Counted from the first letter of the stretch, positions 22,622 to 33,510 are shown. The stretch is 64,000 nt of DNA from Zygnema cylindricum (GCA_037447655.1 JBBHKE010003430.1:449822-513821); one strand, 5' to 3'. Numbers and translations are program-made. Notes: generated by a model not told the origin, from the sequence alone.

Positions 22622-22850
22622 TGTTGGATTGGCACGTGAAGCCGGTCCAATACGGGGTAGAATATGGAAATATCCATACTCGAGCCGCCCGTAATAAATG
22701 GGTACGGACCCGCCAGTCTCAACATCGAGCTGGTGGCACAGTGGTAGTGCGTTCGCAGCTGAAGTGAAAGGTCCCAGGTTCGAACCCTGGCCGGCTCAAT
22801 TTTCCCAAGTGTGGGACATGCCGAATCCCGAATTTCTAGGAAATCTAACA
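22622..22850 (+). repeat. SMART LTR, third copy, with tRNA-like sequence
   Basis: 229 bp, TGTTGGATTGGC to AATCTAACA. It mixes variants of the two LTRs at 17802 and 18087. The right flank GGCTC is the same as after the complete SMART element, but the left flank is array sequence (AAAAGGA), so this is the end of a duplicated block and not an independent insertion. The tRNA-like part lies at 22727-22798 with an intact GAGCTGG/CCGGCTC acceptor. Confidence 0.8.
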
Positions 22851-23923
22851 GGCTCCTATCATCATACTCTCCTAATAGATGAACCCAGTCCCATTGAATA
22901 TGGCCACCCTAGAGGGTGGGCCCATAACCTGCAACTCTGAGACCTCCATAGGTACTCAGAGTAGGCAGCTTGCTAGGAAGCCTCTAGGATAACCTCAGTT
23001 CTTTAAGCTTTCTCTGAATATTGCTGACACCCTGACAGAATACAGACCAACGAAACTGCACCCCTTGGAAAGGGCTGACTCCCTTGAGTCTGCCACAAAA
23101 ACAATCCTTGAATTTGCTCCCCTGAGCAGTTAATTATCAATGGTCGAAGCTGACCCTTTTATACAAGAGCTCTCTAAGAGAGAGGCGACTACCTCTAATT
23201 TTCTAAGTCCTAAACCCCTCTCTAAACCCCCTCTTACTGATGTACGGAGCCAATCAATTGAGTGAACAGTACAAAAAGGTACTCGGTCGGAAGTACTTTC
23301 TGTACGGCCATAGTACGATATGGCCAGAAAGACGTCGCCTGCCATATCCGGGTTCGCCATAGTGTGTCCTGGAGACGCCGTTATCCAATGTCATACTGCC
23401 ACGGGTCACCTGTTGTGGTTATAACCGCCAATCGCCAAATCAACCATTCCGCGATCCCGGCTTCTTTCTATGTCGTTAGATTGATGTCGGCCTTAATTTA
23501 GAGCCGTTTAAAATACAAGTACTACATTTCCGGTGTAATTCTATTTTAACTGTGTCTCTTTGATTGTGGTCAGCTTGTCAGTAAATCGAACATCTCTATT
23601 TCGTCATCTTTAAGTAGTTATCGTACCCCATATACTTCAGCATTGGTCCTAGACTACAGGGCAAGACTAACGGCTACTTTGACGGATGGTAGGTACCGGG
23701 ATCAAATCCTGGGTTCGTCAATTCTTTTGGTAAGTTTGCCAAGGATCTGCCTTCTGACTAAAGAAGGAGCATAGGCAGCCATGGCACTATCTTCCTCTCC
23801 AGCCTTCAGTGACTACGAAAATTATGGGGGCTAGAGAGAGAAGTTAGAAGCAGGCTGCCTCTGCTTTTTCCTGCTCCTATTTAAATCATTTAAATAACCT
23901 AGGAAATACCTTTAATTTCAACA

Positions 23924-24522
23924 AGTCTTAATGATCCTTAGAAGAGAGATTGGGAGGCACCCAAGAGAGTCATGAGATATCAGGTAGGAACTAGAGAGTT
24001 ATGGTTACATTTGGGAGGGGAGCACACTGATATCCTTAATTGGAGTGATGCCAGTAAAGGGGATGCACCTATGAGAAGATGCATTTCTGAATATGTTTCG
24101 TATGTGGGGGAAGGTGCTTGTTGTTGGAGCAGTAAGCAACAAAAGGTGGTTGCTCAGTCTACTATGGAGGCTGAGTGTATGGCCTCTTGTTCGGCTTTAA
24201 AAGAGTTGATGTGGGTCAAATCCTTGTTGCAAGAATTGGGGTATATGAAGGAGGGATTGCATGAAGTTTTTTGTGATAATCAGGCTGCCATTGCCATTGA
24301 AGCCAATCCTAAACATCATTTCAAGGCTAAACATATAGACATAAGATTAAGCTTCGTGAGGGAAAAAGTTGAAAATAAAATCATAAATCTTGTGTATAAA
24401 TCCGATGAAGAAATGGTGGCTGACATGATGACCAAACCTGTTTCCTCTCCAAAGTTAAAAATAATGTAGGAAAAAATGTGGATTAAAAGAAAAGTTAAAA
24501 TTAGACTAGAAAATAAGGAGAG
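23924..24522 (+). pseudogene. RNase H of copia B, duplicated copy
   Basis: Same 165-codon reading frame (23972-24469) as 19437-19934, with FCDNQAAIAIEANPKHHFK and VADMMTKP. The purine tract lies before the LTR at 24523. Confidence 0.85.
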
Positions 24523-25527
24523 TGTTGAAATAATTAGTTTTTGGTATTTTCTAGGTCTAAAATAATTAGCAGAAACAGATAAAGAAAATGCAGGCAACAT
24601 GCCTCCATCTCTTCTCTCTTGCCCCCATACTTGTTGTAGTCACTGAAAGAGAAAGAGAGCGATGGAGCCATGGCTACCTAAGCTCCATAGGAAGGACTAA
24701 AGAGTGACTTAAGTCACTCTCAACAAAAGGTTGAGTCTGGCAGGACTCGAACCCTCGACCGGTTGAGCGCGGCGTAGCCGTTAGCTCTAACAAGTCTGTC
24801 GTAGAAGTCCTTTAGGAGATATAGGGTTTGATAAGTATTTAAACTGTTGCATAATACTGAAACCATTTAACTGCAATATGGACGAATGAACATAGAGCTT
24901 GTTAAGATTTAGTGCGAACATCATTTCGCACGAAACAAATGAATCGGACATTTGTTTCAACGGTCGACATTTAATGTCGGATTTAATCCGACGGCGCACA
25001 TCATCGCCGAGATCGCGGAATGGTCACTTTGGCTTTTATAGACGTGGCATGACCTGGCGCCGCGTGGAAGGATGACATTTGGTCGCGGGAATTTTGGAGA
25101 ATATACGAACGAGTGGAAAAGTGACACGCGTCCACTCAGTAGCCTTGTCGTACACTGGCCGTATAGAAAGGACATCGGCTGTAGTACCTTTTTTGTACTT
25201 TACAGTTATATGATTGGTTCGTACTTGAGAAGATAGGGGTTGTGAGATGAATTTAGGACTTAGGAAATTTTGGTAGGTAGTCACCTCTCTCTCTAAGAGA
25301 GCTTTGTATAAATTGGCATTTTTGGTGGCTCATAAGTTATCGGCTGGTTCACCGTTTTCAGTGATTCTTTTTGCTACGGACTCACGGGAGTCCACGCTCC
25401 AGAGGTGTGCAGTCAAACTGTCATTTTCCCTTCTTGGATAGTAATGGTTGTGGCTTGAAGTGGGTTAGTTAAATGGTATCTAGAGGCTTCTTGTATTTTG
25501 TGGTCCAATGGACGACACATAATTGCA
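24523..25527 (+). repeat. 3' LTR of copia B, complete copy
   Basis: 1005 bp, ends TTGCA followed by CATGA, the right target duplication of B. Equal in length to the 5' LTR without its foldback. Confidence 0.85.
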
Positions 25528-25634
25528 CATGATTTATCCAATGGGAAACTATCATCAAGGGTACACTTCATGAAAAACACTTATGGTAGATAGTGAGTGG
25601 TCGGGTGCAGAGGCCATCAAAAACACTAGGAGGT
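25528..25634 (+). pseudogene. Gag of copia A, second piece
   Basis: Reads FIQWETIIKGTLHEKHLW, a stop, then IVSGRVQRPSKTLGG. It continues the 14 codons at 2377-2418 in frame and is itself cut after GGA GGT by the gypsy block. It resumes at 47345 with GGT TCA CAT. Confidence 0.75.
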
Positions 25635-26997
25635 TGTCGTGCATGTAACAAAAGAGATGGTAAACATGTAACACAATAAACTGGAAGATAAATGATAAAG
25701 AAATAAACAAAAAAGTCATGAACATCTAAAAAAGCAAGTGAAAAAAAATCTTTACAAGCACCAAGCAACAAATAAACATATCACAAGAAAAATAAAGGTA
25801 GGGTGAGAGAGGAAGCTAGTAGACTTAGTTTATTATTAGGCCAACGGATAGCCACTAGGCTCCTTGGTCAGTTTATATTCCTTACAGGAGTTCAATAAAT
25901 AAAGATTTAACCTAATATCACAACACATAAACTATAAATGTAGCAAACTGCGAGCGACTATGAGATAACCAAAATTATTCCCGCACAAAACATATAGGGA
26001 AAGCGAACCCTAATCCACTACCACTGAGTAAACCACACAAGCGAACCCAAAACTGTCCAATCACAATCGAAGGTTCAACAACAGCCTGAGAAAGAAGGTT
26101 GAGCAGCAATCCACTTGTTAAGAATAGAGAAGAAGTGAAGGGAAACCGGTTAGGCCTCAGCGTGAGCCGCGTAGATTAAATTGCAAGGCATATTAAAAAG
26201 AAAGGTGAGTGCGGGCTAGGCAGCAGAACGCTTAATGACCAGAAAAAATAGTCGCTAAAACTATCCTGACAATTTCACAAAAAAATAATGAAAACATAGG
26301 TCAAATCTTCCAAAAGAGAAAGAAAGAAAGAATGAATTCCTGTGCTCTTGAAATTGTGCGCACAAAATTCACATAAAATTCACTAAGTAGAAAGTCTACA
26401 GCTGCGCGTCTAACCTACTGTACATACATGCGTTCTATGTAGTCGTTTGCACCTAGTTTAGATTTTGGCCAATAGGCGACCAGAATCATATGCCTTACCT
26501 TACAAAATCTACAGCCTAAGGATAAAAACCCTTCCTACGCTACATGTGAATAAGTGAGACATCGAAGGGTCCACGACTTAAAATTAACCAATTGTGTCGC
26601 CGTGTGCAGACTGAATCTGAATCATCTGTTCGTCTGCATCATTTGTGGCTGTAGATGCTCGTTCGAATTTGCGTTGGTCTTGATATATTTACAGGTTGGC
26701 GTTTCAGTTTGCCAATCGTACGTACGAAACTTAAACTTGATCGCGGAAATTCTGGCGCCTAACGAATAGAGGTTTAGATTAAAATCTTGATCGCGCGGTT
26801 CACGGCGCTTGACAATTTCGCGTACGGACTCTAATCTGTACGACCTGCCACCACCAAATCCTACTAAACTCAAATTAGTAAGGCGTTGGTCTTAAAGGGC
26901 TTGTTTTATGCGAGTAAGTACGATTAAGTGCAATTAAAATGCAATTTAAATGCGGTTAAAATGCGGTTAAAATGCGTCGACGTGTTACGACATGACA
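25635..26997 (-). repeat. 3' LTR of the gypsy element
   Basis: About 1363 bp, TGTCGTGCATG to CGACATGACA. The part from about 25841 to 26997 is shared with 40810-41879 plus 47261-47343 at the other end. The outer 208 bp (25635-25840) are not found in the 5' LTR but recur at 27000-27206. Confidence 0.7.
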
Positions 26998-26999
26998 AA

Positions 27000-27206
27000 T
27001 GTCGTGCATGTATCAAAAGAGATGGTAAACATGCAACACAATCAGCTGCAAGATAAATGATAAAGAAATAAGCGAGAAAGTCATGAACATCTCAAAAAAC
27101 AAGTGAAATTAACTCCGTACAAACAGCAAGCAAAAAATAAACATATCATAAGAAAAATAAAGGTAGGGTGAGAACGGAATCTAGGAGGCTCAGTTTATTA
27201 CCCCCC
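27000..27206 (-). repeat. Second copy of the 208-bp LTR terminal unit
   Basis: TGTCGTGCATGTATC to CAGTTTATTA, similar to 25635-25840. It lies between the complete LTR and a C-run (polypurine tract on the minus strand). A third relative is at 37380-37579. Whether it is a remnant of a second LTR or a small repeat is open. Confidence 0.6.
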
Positions 27207-27222
27207 CCATCTCTTTAGCCTC
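27207..27222 (-). promoter_or_regulatory. Probable polypurine tract of the gypsy element
   Basis: On the minus strand, AAAGAGATGGGGGGGG, 30 bases downstream of the integrase-PHD stop. Position and composition fit the plus-strand primer of an LTR retrotransposon, although the sequence after it is not the expected LTR start. Confidence 0.6.
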
Positions 27223-27249
27223 CTAAGAATTGGCCAATACGATTAGTAA

Positions 27250-28809
27250 CTCTTAGCAGCCGTGATAAAACCAATGACCGTCCGAAACCGTTGTTAAAAG
27301 AGGAACCAAACACTCCATGTGAAATTCGTGGTTGCAATGGTTGCATAGAAGCATTGATGTTTCTCCGTCGGCTCGGTTGCAAAGTGTGCATTTTATAGCC
27401 TCAGTGATAGGCATACACATAGGGTCCATGTCCTGGGAGAGATTCGGTAAATAACATGGAGCGTAGTTCTTCGAAACCTCACGAAAGGTTCGCGTATCTG
27501 CTCCTTGAAGTCGTAGCAGGCCATTCGTGTCAACTTCGATAATTGGAAGAATATGAGGTGAAACATCTATGTTCAAGGTATCGAAGGATTGGCGCCGTAA
27601 GTAGACATAATCTCCCACTCGATAAGGCTTTTGCTGGGGCCGGTAGTTGCCACTGCGTGTAGTGGCAAAGCGCAAAGTATCCTGGTGTTGGGCGATGTGC
27701 AAGTTGTCAAAAGCCATGGGCATCTCTCGGGCAAAAAACATCGCCCTGTTAGTAAGTTCTTCCAGAAAAACCCCGTCAGACAAAAAGGGAAGCGGGAAGC
27801 TTGCAGCTTTTTGGATATTCCTACCCAACAAGGGTTGACGCCCAAATAAGACATAGTATGGACTGAAATTAGCAAGGCTCGCCTGTACGGATATTCGATA
27901 TCCCATGGTAATGTAACCGTGGGACTCGTCCCAAACTGTAACATGTTTCTCCAAACAATGCTTGCGTAATACTCGCTTGAAGGTCTGAACTGCACGTTCT
28001 GCCAATCCATCAGTCTGTGGATGATCTCAGCTTGTTCGACGATGGTCTATGAGTGCGTCATCTAGCATTTCTTGGAATTCTCCGCAGAATTTAGTCCCTT
28101 GATCTGTGAGGACTTCGGCTGGAGTGGCGTATCTCATTAGGACATGTTCCTTAAAAGCGGCGGTGGTGAGCTTTGCAGTTTTATTTGGTAACGCTACTAC
28201 TTCAACCCATTTGCTAAATTTTCAATCATGATCATTATATATTGGTTCCCCTCCGGGATATGGAAAAGGGACCTACCAAATCGCACGACCAGCGGTAAAA
28301 TAATCCCTTGATGGGCAATGGTTGAATGGTAATCTGACGAATGCTAAAAGAGGTGTGCATACGATCACACATTGCACAATTGTGCAATACTGATGCGACA
28401 TCAGATTGCATCCTTGACCACCAATAGCTTGTCTACAGCAAGCTTAAGAGGTGCGCTTGGTCCCATAGTGACCCAGCTCGATGTGAATTTGTTCGATCAT
28501 TGAGAGGCGTTCAGTCGGGCGAGGCACGTGTTTGTGACTACCGTCTGTTAACAATCGAACTAGCGATCCACCTAACCACAAATAATTTTTAGCTCTTTTC
28601 TTTACTTGTTCCTCCTCCTCGGATGTAGTGCCTTGTCGGAAAGTTTGTGAGGAGAGGAAAAGTATTAGTGCCCCGTCTCGCCATGGATCTGGGGTAGAAG
28701 GGGAGTTGGGCAGCGAAGCTAAAGAATGTGTGATATAAAACCCTGCGGACATAGTAGCTAAGTCGTCATCAAAATCCTGCCAGACTCCATTGTCTGTGGT
28801 CCTTGGCAA
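27250..28809 (-). pseudogene. Gypsy integrase with C-terminal PHD-like finger
   Basis: Inserts the cDNA into the genome. The N-terminal zinc part includes HIELGHYGTKRTS, followed by the core: WSCDLVGPF (first Asp, about 28275), VLTDQGTKF (second Asp, about 28105) and GLAERAVQTFKR (Glu, about 28000). A 250-codon ORF follows (28005-27253) with FSPYYVLFGRQP and a YRVGDYVYLRR module like GPY/F-type C-termini. It ends in a Cys/His cluster: CTLC, 11 residues, CNHC, 4 residues, H-x2-C, then GHWFYHGC and a stop. This is the PHD pattern C4HC3 with one Cys replaced by Tyr (W-x-C reads W-F-Y). PHD fingers read histone tails, so a targeting role is plausible but inferred. Several stops lie upstream of 28005. 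Confidence 0.85.
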
Positions 28810-29165
28810 AGGATTTCAGGAAATGACGTCTGCATTCAAACTAAGTAATCCTGCACGGTGAATTATTTCCTCATCATATTCTTGTAAAATTAATGCCTCT
28901 CATGCTAATTTTCCTGACATTTTATCGTTCGTCATCAGCCAATGTAAGGGTTGATGGTCAGTTAGAAGTGTAAACGGTTTTCTGTAAAGGTAGTGACGAA
29001 AGTGTACAATCCCTCAAATTGCTGCCAAACATTCTACTTCATAACTACTGTAATTTGACTCCGCACGATTATTACTTTTGCTTGCGTAAGCGACCACGTA
29101 TTCATCTCCTGTTAGTTCTCGCTGAGTTAAGATGACCGCAATGCCAATCTTTCCAAAGTCTGTTA
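28810..29165 (-). pseudogene. Gypsy RNase H
   Basis: Translates in pieces as VAYASKSNNRAESNYSSYE, CLAAI, GIVHFRHYLYRKPFTLLTDH, QPLHWLMTNDKMSGKLA and ALILQEYDEEIIHRAG, the classic Ty3/gypsy RNase H. At least three stops interrupt it, the first right after the RT ORF. Confidence 0.85.
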
Positions 29166-31290
29166 GTAGTCAGAAAGGTAATTTGTGATTAGGAGGTCGG
29201 AGAATTAGAGCAATAGAGAGGGCATCTTTCAACTTATGGAACGCTGAAATTTGATTAGGTCCCCAAACAAAAATAACTTCTTTCTTGAGCAAATCGTTCA
29301 ATGGTGAAGCGATAGTGTTGAAACTAGGAACAAACCGTCGATAATATTTAGCTAATCCTAGGAATGCTCGAAGACTCGTGAGATCAACGGGGGTTGGTAG
29401 TTTGCTGATTGCCTCGGTTTTTGCTTCAAGTGGTGTGATTCCCTTGGAGGGAATGAAATGTCCAAGGTAAACCACACCCTCGGACCCAAAAATACATTTA
29501 GATGGATGACATTTTAATCCGACCTTTTTCAGTTCAGTTAGGACCCATTCAATATGAGCTACGTGATCATTAATTGTGGCAAAGGCGATAATCAAATCTT
29601 CAATATAACATCGTGCAAACCTGCAACCACCTAACACTAAATCCATTACTTTTTGAAAAATTGCGGGGGCGTTATTAAGTCCAAAAGGCATTACAGACCA
29701 TTCCCAACGACCATCACTACCCCAAAAGGCGGTTTTATACCTATCTTTCTCCTCTATTTCAATGTGGTTAAAACCTTGTCGTAAATCAAAAATACTGAAA
29801 TATTTAGCTCCTCCTACATGATCAAATATTTCTTCGGCTAATGGCATTAGGTGTCGATGTTATATAGTTCTAGCATTGAGTTCATGGTAATCACCGCACA
29901 TCCGCCGATCGGTAAAGTTTCCTTTGACATTTTTTCTGAAACTCTAAGACCTCCATAAGTCCTCAGAGTGGACAGCTTCCAAGAAGCCTCTAGGATAATC
30001 CTGACCCCTTTGTGTTTAAGCAAAAATAATTGCCACCCTGGCAGACAAAAACTCTGACCACCTTCACCCTTGTGAAGACAAGACTCCCCTGAGTCGATAG
30101 CAAAAAGAATCTCTGAATTTGCTCCCCTGAGCAGTAAGTTATGGAGGGTCAAAGTTGACCTTTTGTACAGAAGCTCTCTGGGAGAGAGGGTCCTATCTCC
30201 TAATTTTTCTAAGTCCTATCTCACTCACAGACTCTATCTACTGATGTACGGAACCAATCAGAATTCAGTTCCGTACGCAAAAGTACAGCAGCCGGTGTAC
30301 TTTAGGTACGGACATTGTACGACAAGGCCTAAATGTCGACACATGTCATATCTGGATTCGATGCCATAATCTCCGAGGATTCCACGATCCAACGATATTT
30401 TGCCACGCGTCATTCGATGTGGCGTTGGCCACAAACCGCCGAAAAATTCCTCCGCGATCTCGACGCTAATTTCGGCCGTCCGATTAGAATCTAATTTAAT
30501 CGTAGCCGTAATAAATACATGTGCGGTATTTGTTTCATTTACGAAACAAATGCGCGGTATTGATTTATAGTCCGTACCGTAATCCGTACTTTATATATTA
30601 CCGGATCTATGTATCGCGTAATCTATTATAGTTAAATGAATAATAGTACGTATACATATTAAAATAACTATCAAACTATATACTACGTATCATGACTCTT
30701 AGACTTAACGGCTAAGGCTACCGGCTATTCCTGTCTGCCGGCCGCCAGGTACAAGGATCAATTCCTGCCGCCGGCACATACCTTTTAAATAATAAAACCC
30801 GAACTAATATAAATTTCCCGTAAACCTCAGGATAGCCTAGGTAGCCATGGCTCTAGATTCCTCTCCAATTTCTCAGTGACTGCGACAAGTTTGAGAGTTG
30901 GAGAGAGAAGTTAGAGGTAGACTGCCTCAGCTTCTTTCTTTCTATTCAGACCTAGAAAATACTTAAAACCATTAATTTCTACATTTTCCGGGGCATGATA
31001 GTGGGTGCTGCAAAAGTAGAGTCCGACCGATAAATGAGGCTATCTTCCTCCAATTCAGCGGAGCCTTGGTCCACTAATTATGATTCCGTTTCGGATAAGC
31101 AGTGTTTCGGCTTGAAAATGGGACGATTGTCTTCGAGATCTATAGATATTTAATAGGTGGTATGGCGACCAAGATCATTCATAGAGAAAGAAAACGCGTC
31201 AATATTCCGGAGAATCACTTCGTTTAGTAGGCCATGTTCAGATTGAGAGAGATTAGAGCCAAATTTCCATTTAGGAGTTTTTGAACCTTT
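29166..31290 (-). pseudogene. Gypsy reverse transcriptase, split by a solo LTR
   Basis: The N-terminal part (31290-30984) has AFSFSMNDLGRHTTY, then in another frame IDLEDNRPIFKPKH, ELEEDSLIYRS and AAPTIMPRK. After the solo LTR come the C-VIT-NSMLEL remnants of the CGDYRALN region. The 225-codon ORF (29847-29170) then has FSIFDLRQGFNHIEI, KTAFWG, MPFGLNNAPAIFQ, CYIEDLIIAF, LGHFIPSKGI and AFLGLAKYYRRF. YxDD reads YIED, changing the first catalytic Asp to Glu. RT copies element RNA in particles. Confidence 0.9.
29937..30983 (-). repeat. Solo copia LTR (F type) inserted in gypsy RT
   Basis: 1047 bp, TGAAACTCTAAG to AATTTCTACA on the + strand, flanked by identical TTTTC (29932-29936 and 30984-30988). 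It matches 6768-7617 and 51642-51807 in reverse. The antisense tRNA-like module lies near 30740-30775. No internal copia sequence remains, so it arose by LTR-LTR recombination. Confidence 0.92.
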
Positions 31291-31689
31291 AATCGTCATC
31301 GCTTCCATGGCTTATGCAAAAGGTAGTTGTTCATCCACGATAAGTGACTGACCAGATGAGTAAACAACCGGTGTTTGTTGTAAGCTGTTTGTCTAATGGT
31401 GCCAGCTGCGAGTAAGAAAGGTTGCAGTCCAGTAAGGAGGTGTTGACATATGACTAGAGGGAGCAGATTGGGCAGCAGTATATGCTGGAATAGACCATGA
31501 CATGTGGCTAGGGTTCAAAAAATCGTAGATTGTGACATCTGGAGAAGGTTTTATAGGGGATTGAAAGAGGAAAAACTGAGAAGGTGTCCCTCTAAGGGTG
31601 ACAAGAGATCGTGTAGGTATGTGTTTTGAAATTGATGATGCACCCCCCCCCCTTGTTGGTTGAGATGGATGGGTTTGTGCCTAACGACG

Positions 31690-32914
31690 TGCTGCAAATC
31701 CGAGGCCTAAGACAAATGAGTGAGATTAAGGGTCCATGACACGACCTAAAAGGATGCAGCGCTATCGTTATGTGAGACCATGGGCAGCCGTAGTGTTGGG
31801 AAAGAAATGCATAAGGTGTTTTCGTTATGTGGCTGTAGGTTCATCTAGGCCGCCTGCGTGAATATTTTTTGAGCAGGCCATGCCCATCGCCAGAGAAAGC
31901 GTGAGAGTGTGGATAAGATACTAGAGTAGGGAGAAATTTGAGTGGTTGACTTGATACATTGATGTTGTAATTCAGCGGGTGATGAGGCTATAGACATGTT
32001 TGGACTTTGTGAAAAGGAAAAAGTGCAGTCTGAAAATGTGTAAAAGGGGGTCTGAAAAAAAGATTTCCTTCTCTAAGGCGACCAATATCAATCAAGGTGG
32101 TCCATTTAGATCAGACCCGATGAGCTAAGGACCCGTGACGAGCGGCATCAATGATAAGAGGAGGACCAATTAATGCTTCTATCCGCTTGTAATCAGCTAA
32201 CACTCTAGGTCGAGGATCCTTATAGGCTACCACGTTATCCAAAATATATTCCAATGGTCGATCGAAAGATTGCAAAAAATGCATGATACGAAGTAATTCA
32301 AAGAATAATTTAGTGCGCGGATTGGCTAAGGCGAGACCTTTGCCCGCTCGTGACATTCTTTGGCACTCCCAACCGGCAAAGAGAAGATTGATTGGTTCCA
32401 CATCGAGAAGGTGTTGATTGCCTATCAAACGAATATCTTGAGGTAAGGCTGTATGCATGTGAGCAAAGGCAGATTTAGGGAAAAGAAGTTGAAATTGGCC
32501 GTGTAAAAGATCACACTGATGTGTCAGAGCTTTCCGAGATAAATGGTCAGTGTCAACTGGGTGGTAGTGATTGATAAGTATTCCGTTGCGAAGGCATGAG
32601 AGTAGAGAGGTACCTATGCCTGCGAATACGTCTAGAATGACCAGACCATCTTGATGAGGTTTGACCTGAACTGGCTTCCAACTAATGGGAAGAAAACCGG
32701 AAGGGTCTACAAAAATGAGAGGAAGAGGTGGAACTCGCGATAATGGAATCTGAAGTGTGTGTTTGTAGATGTCATCAAACGCGCGAGAATCAATTATAAA
32801 ACCTGGATTATCCAAAAGTTCAGGCAAAGAGGGACTGTCAGACAGAATTTCCTCGGCGGATAGAGAATGAAAAATTTCAAATCCCACCGAATTTCCGGAA
32901 TATGCAGGGACAGA
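31690..32914 (-). pseudogene. C5 DNA methyltransferase encoded by the gypsy element
   Basis: Would transfer methyl groups from S-adenosylmethionine to cytosine in DNA. The 258-codon ORF (32887-32111) carries DVFAGIGTS at 86-94 (motif I, SAM binding), VDTD at 111 (motif II), AGWECQRMSRAGKG at 161-174 (motif IV, catalytic Cys165, Pro-Cys reads Glu-Cys), RTKLFFELLRI, YILDNV at 204-209 (motif VI, ENV reads DNV) and AHRV-RSKW (motif VIII), where a TGA interrupts. Further down, in a shifted frame (about 31860-31690), FFPNTTAAHGLT, RCILLGRVMDP and FVLGLGFAARR resemble motifs IX-X. Upstream it is in frame with the protease except for one TAA. Related retrotransposon methyltransferases are published for charophytes and dinoflagellates. 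A host gene is unlikely given its place between PR and RT. Confidence 0.85.
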
Positions 32915-33510
32915 TTAGGCTGCGTGAGCCATAATGGGTATGGGTTGGCGTTTTGAAAGTAGAGGGAGACAAATTTTCTTTTCCGGATAATTAGCAGGAC
33001 GGTAGGAAAAAGTCTGATTGTACATATCAACGCCGCCTCCTACTCTGAAAATCACATCTTGCCCCACTAAACACTCGTAATCACTACATTTCCGCAAAAT
33101 CACATTATGTACCATTTTGAAACCTAAAACACAGTGGATTTTTTCTAATGCACAAAACTGGTTCGGTAGTTCCCGTTGAGGTGAGTAATCGTGTGTTGGT
33201 GGACTGACGTTTATCAGCTGTCAGACCTAGTTTCAGTGCAAAAGATGACCCCAAAATAATTGGTTTTGCACCGGTGTCCATAAGTGGTAATCACGGTATG
33301 ACACCATTGACTGAAAATGCACCCTTCCCATTATCTAGAAAACTGAAGTGTGGGCCAAGTGAACAACGCTCGTCGGTAGAGATAGGCCTAAGAGCGTCAA
33401 GATTACGTTTTAGTTGCAAAGCATGTAATGCTACAGATGGGATGGATGTGATGGTAGATTTAGGGTTGGGAGAATCGGAAATCATGGTAGATAAAATGCA
33501 CAATCTTTCC
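32915..33510 (-). pseudogene. Gypsy aspartic protease
   Basis: The catalytic MDTGAKPIILG is at about 33284-33250 (DTGA 33279-33268), preceded in frame by FSVNGVIP and a TGA (33294-33292) where CGA would give Arg. Then ALKLGLTADKR follows; after a frameshift near 33115, YECLVGQDVIFRVGG and a tail reach MAHAA at 32915. The frame runs on into the methyltransferase after a single TAA, so PR and DNMT were one polyprotein segment. Confidence 0.8.

Larger units (their letters stand above)
22622..25438. repeat. Second copy of a 2.8-kb block (offset 4535)
   Basis: Reproduces 18087-20903: SMART LTR, the gag start and primer site of C, C's 5' LTR, the RNase H of B and most of B's 3' LTR. Outside the SMART LTR I saw no base differences at the stretches compared, including identical ORFs at 18595/23130, 19437/23972 and 20422/24957. 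Either a very recent segmental duplication or an assembly artefact. Confidence 0.85.
2419..25527 (+). mobile_element. Copia element B with internal rearrangements
   Basis: Both outer LTRs are of the same type: 2419-4064 (1005 bp once the foldback and its duplicated 5 bp are subtracted) and 24523-25527 (1005 bp). The flanks CATGG (2414-2418) and CATGA (25528-25532) are a target duplication differing by one transition. Inside are a truncated internal copy (4065-6767), a chimeric LTR (6768-7807), a second internal copy (7808-11545), nested element C, the RNase H remainder, and a duplicated 3' part with a tandem array. Confidence 0.8.

Noticed and set aside
22622-22850. Independent solo SMART insertion
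   Set aside because: Its right flank is the same GGCTC and following bases as the complete element, so it came with the 4535-bp offset duplication.
31690-32914. DNMT as a host gene or bacterial contaminant
   Set aside because: It shares a frame with the retrotransposon protease and is followed by gypsy RT on the same strand, with no intron or separate promoter visible.
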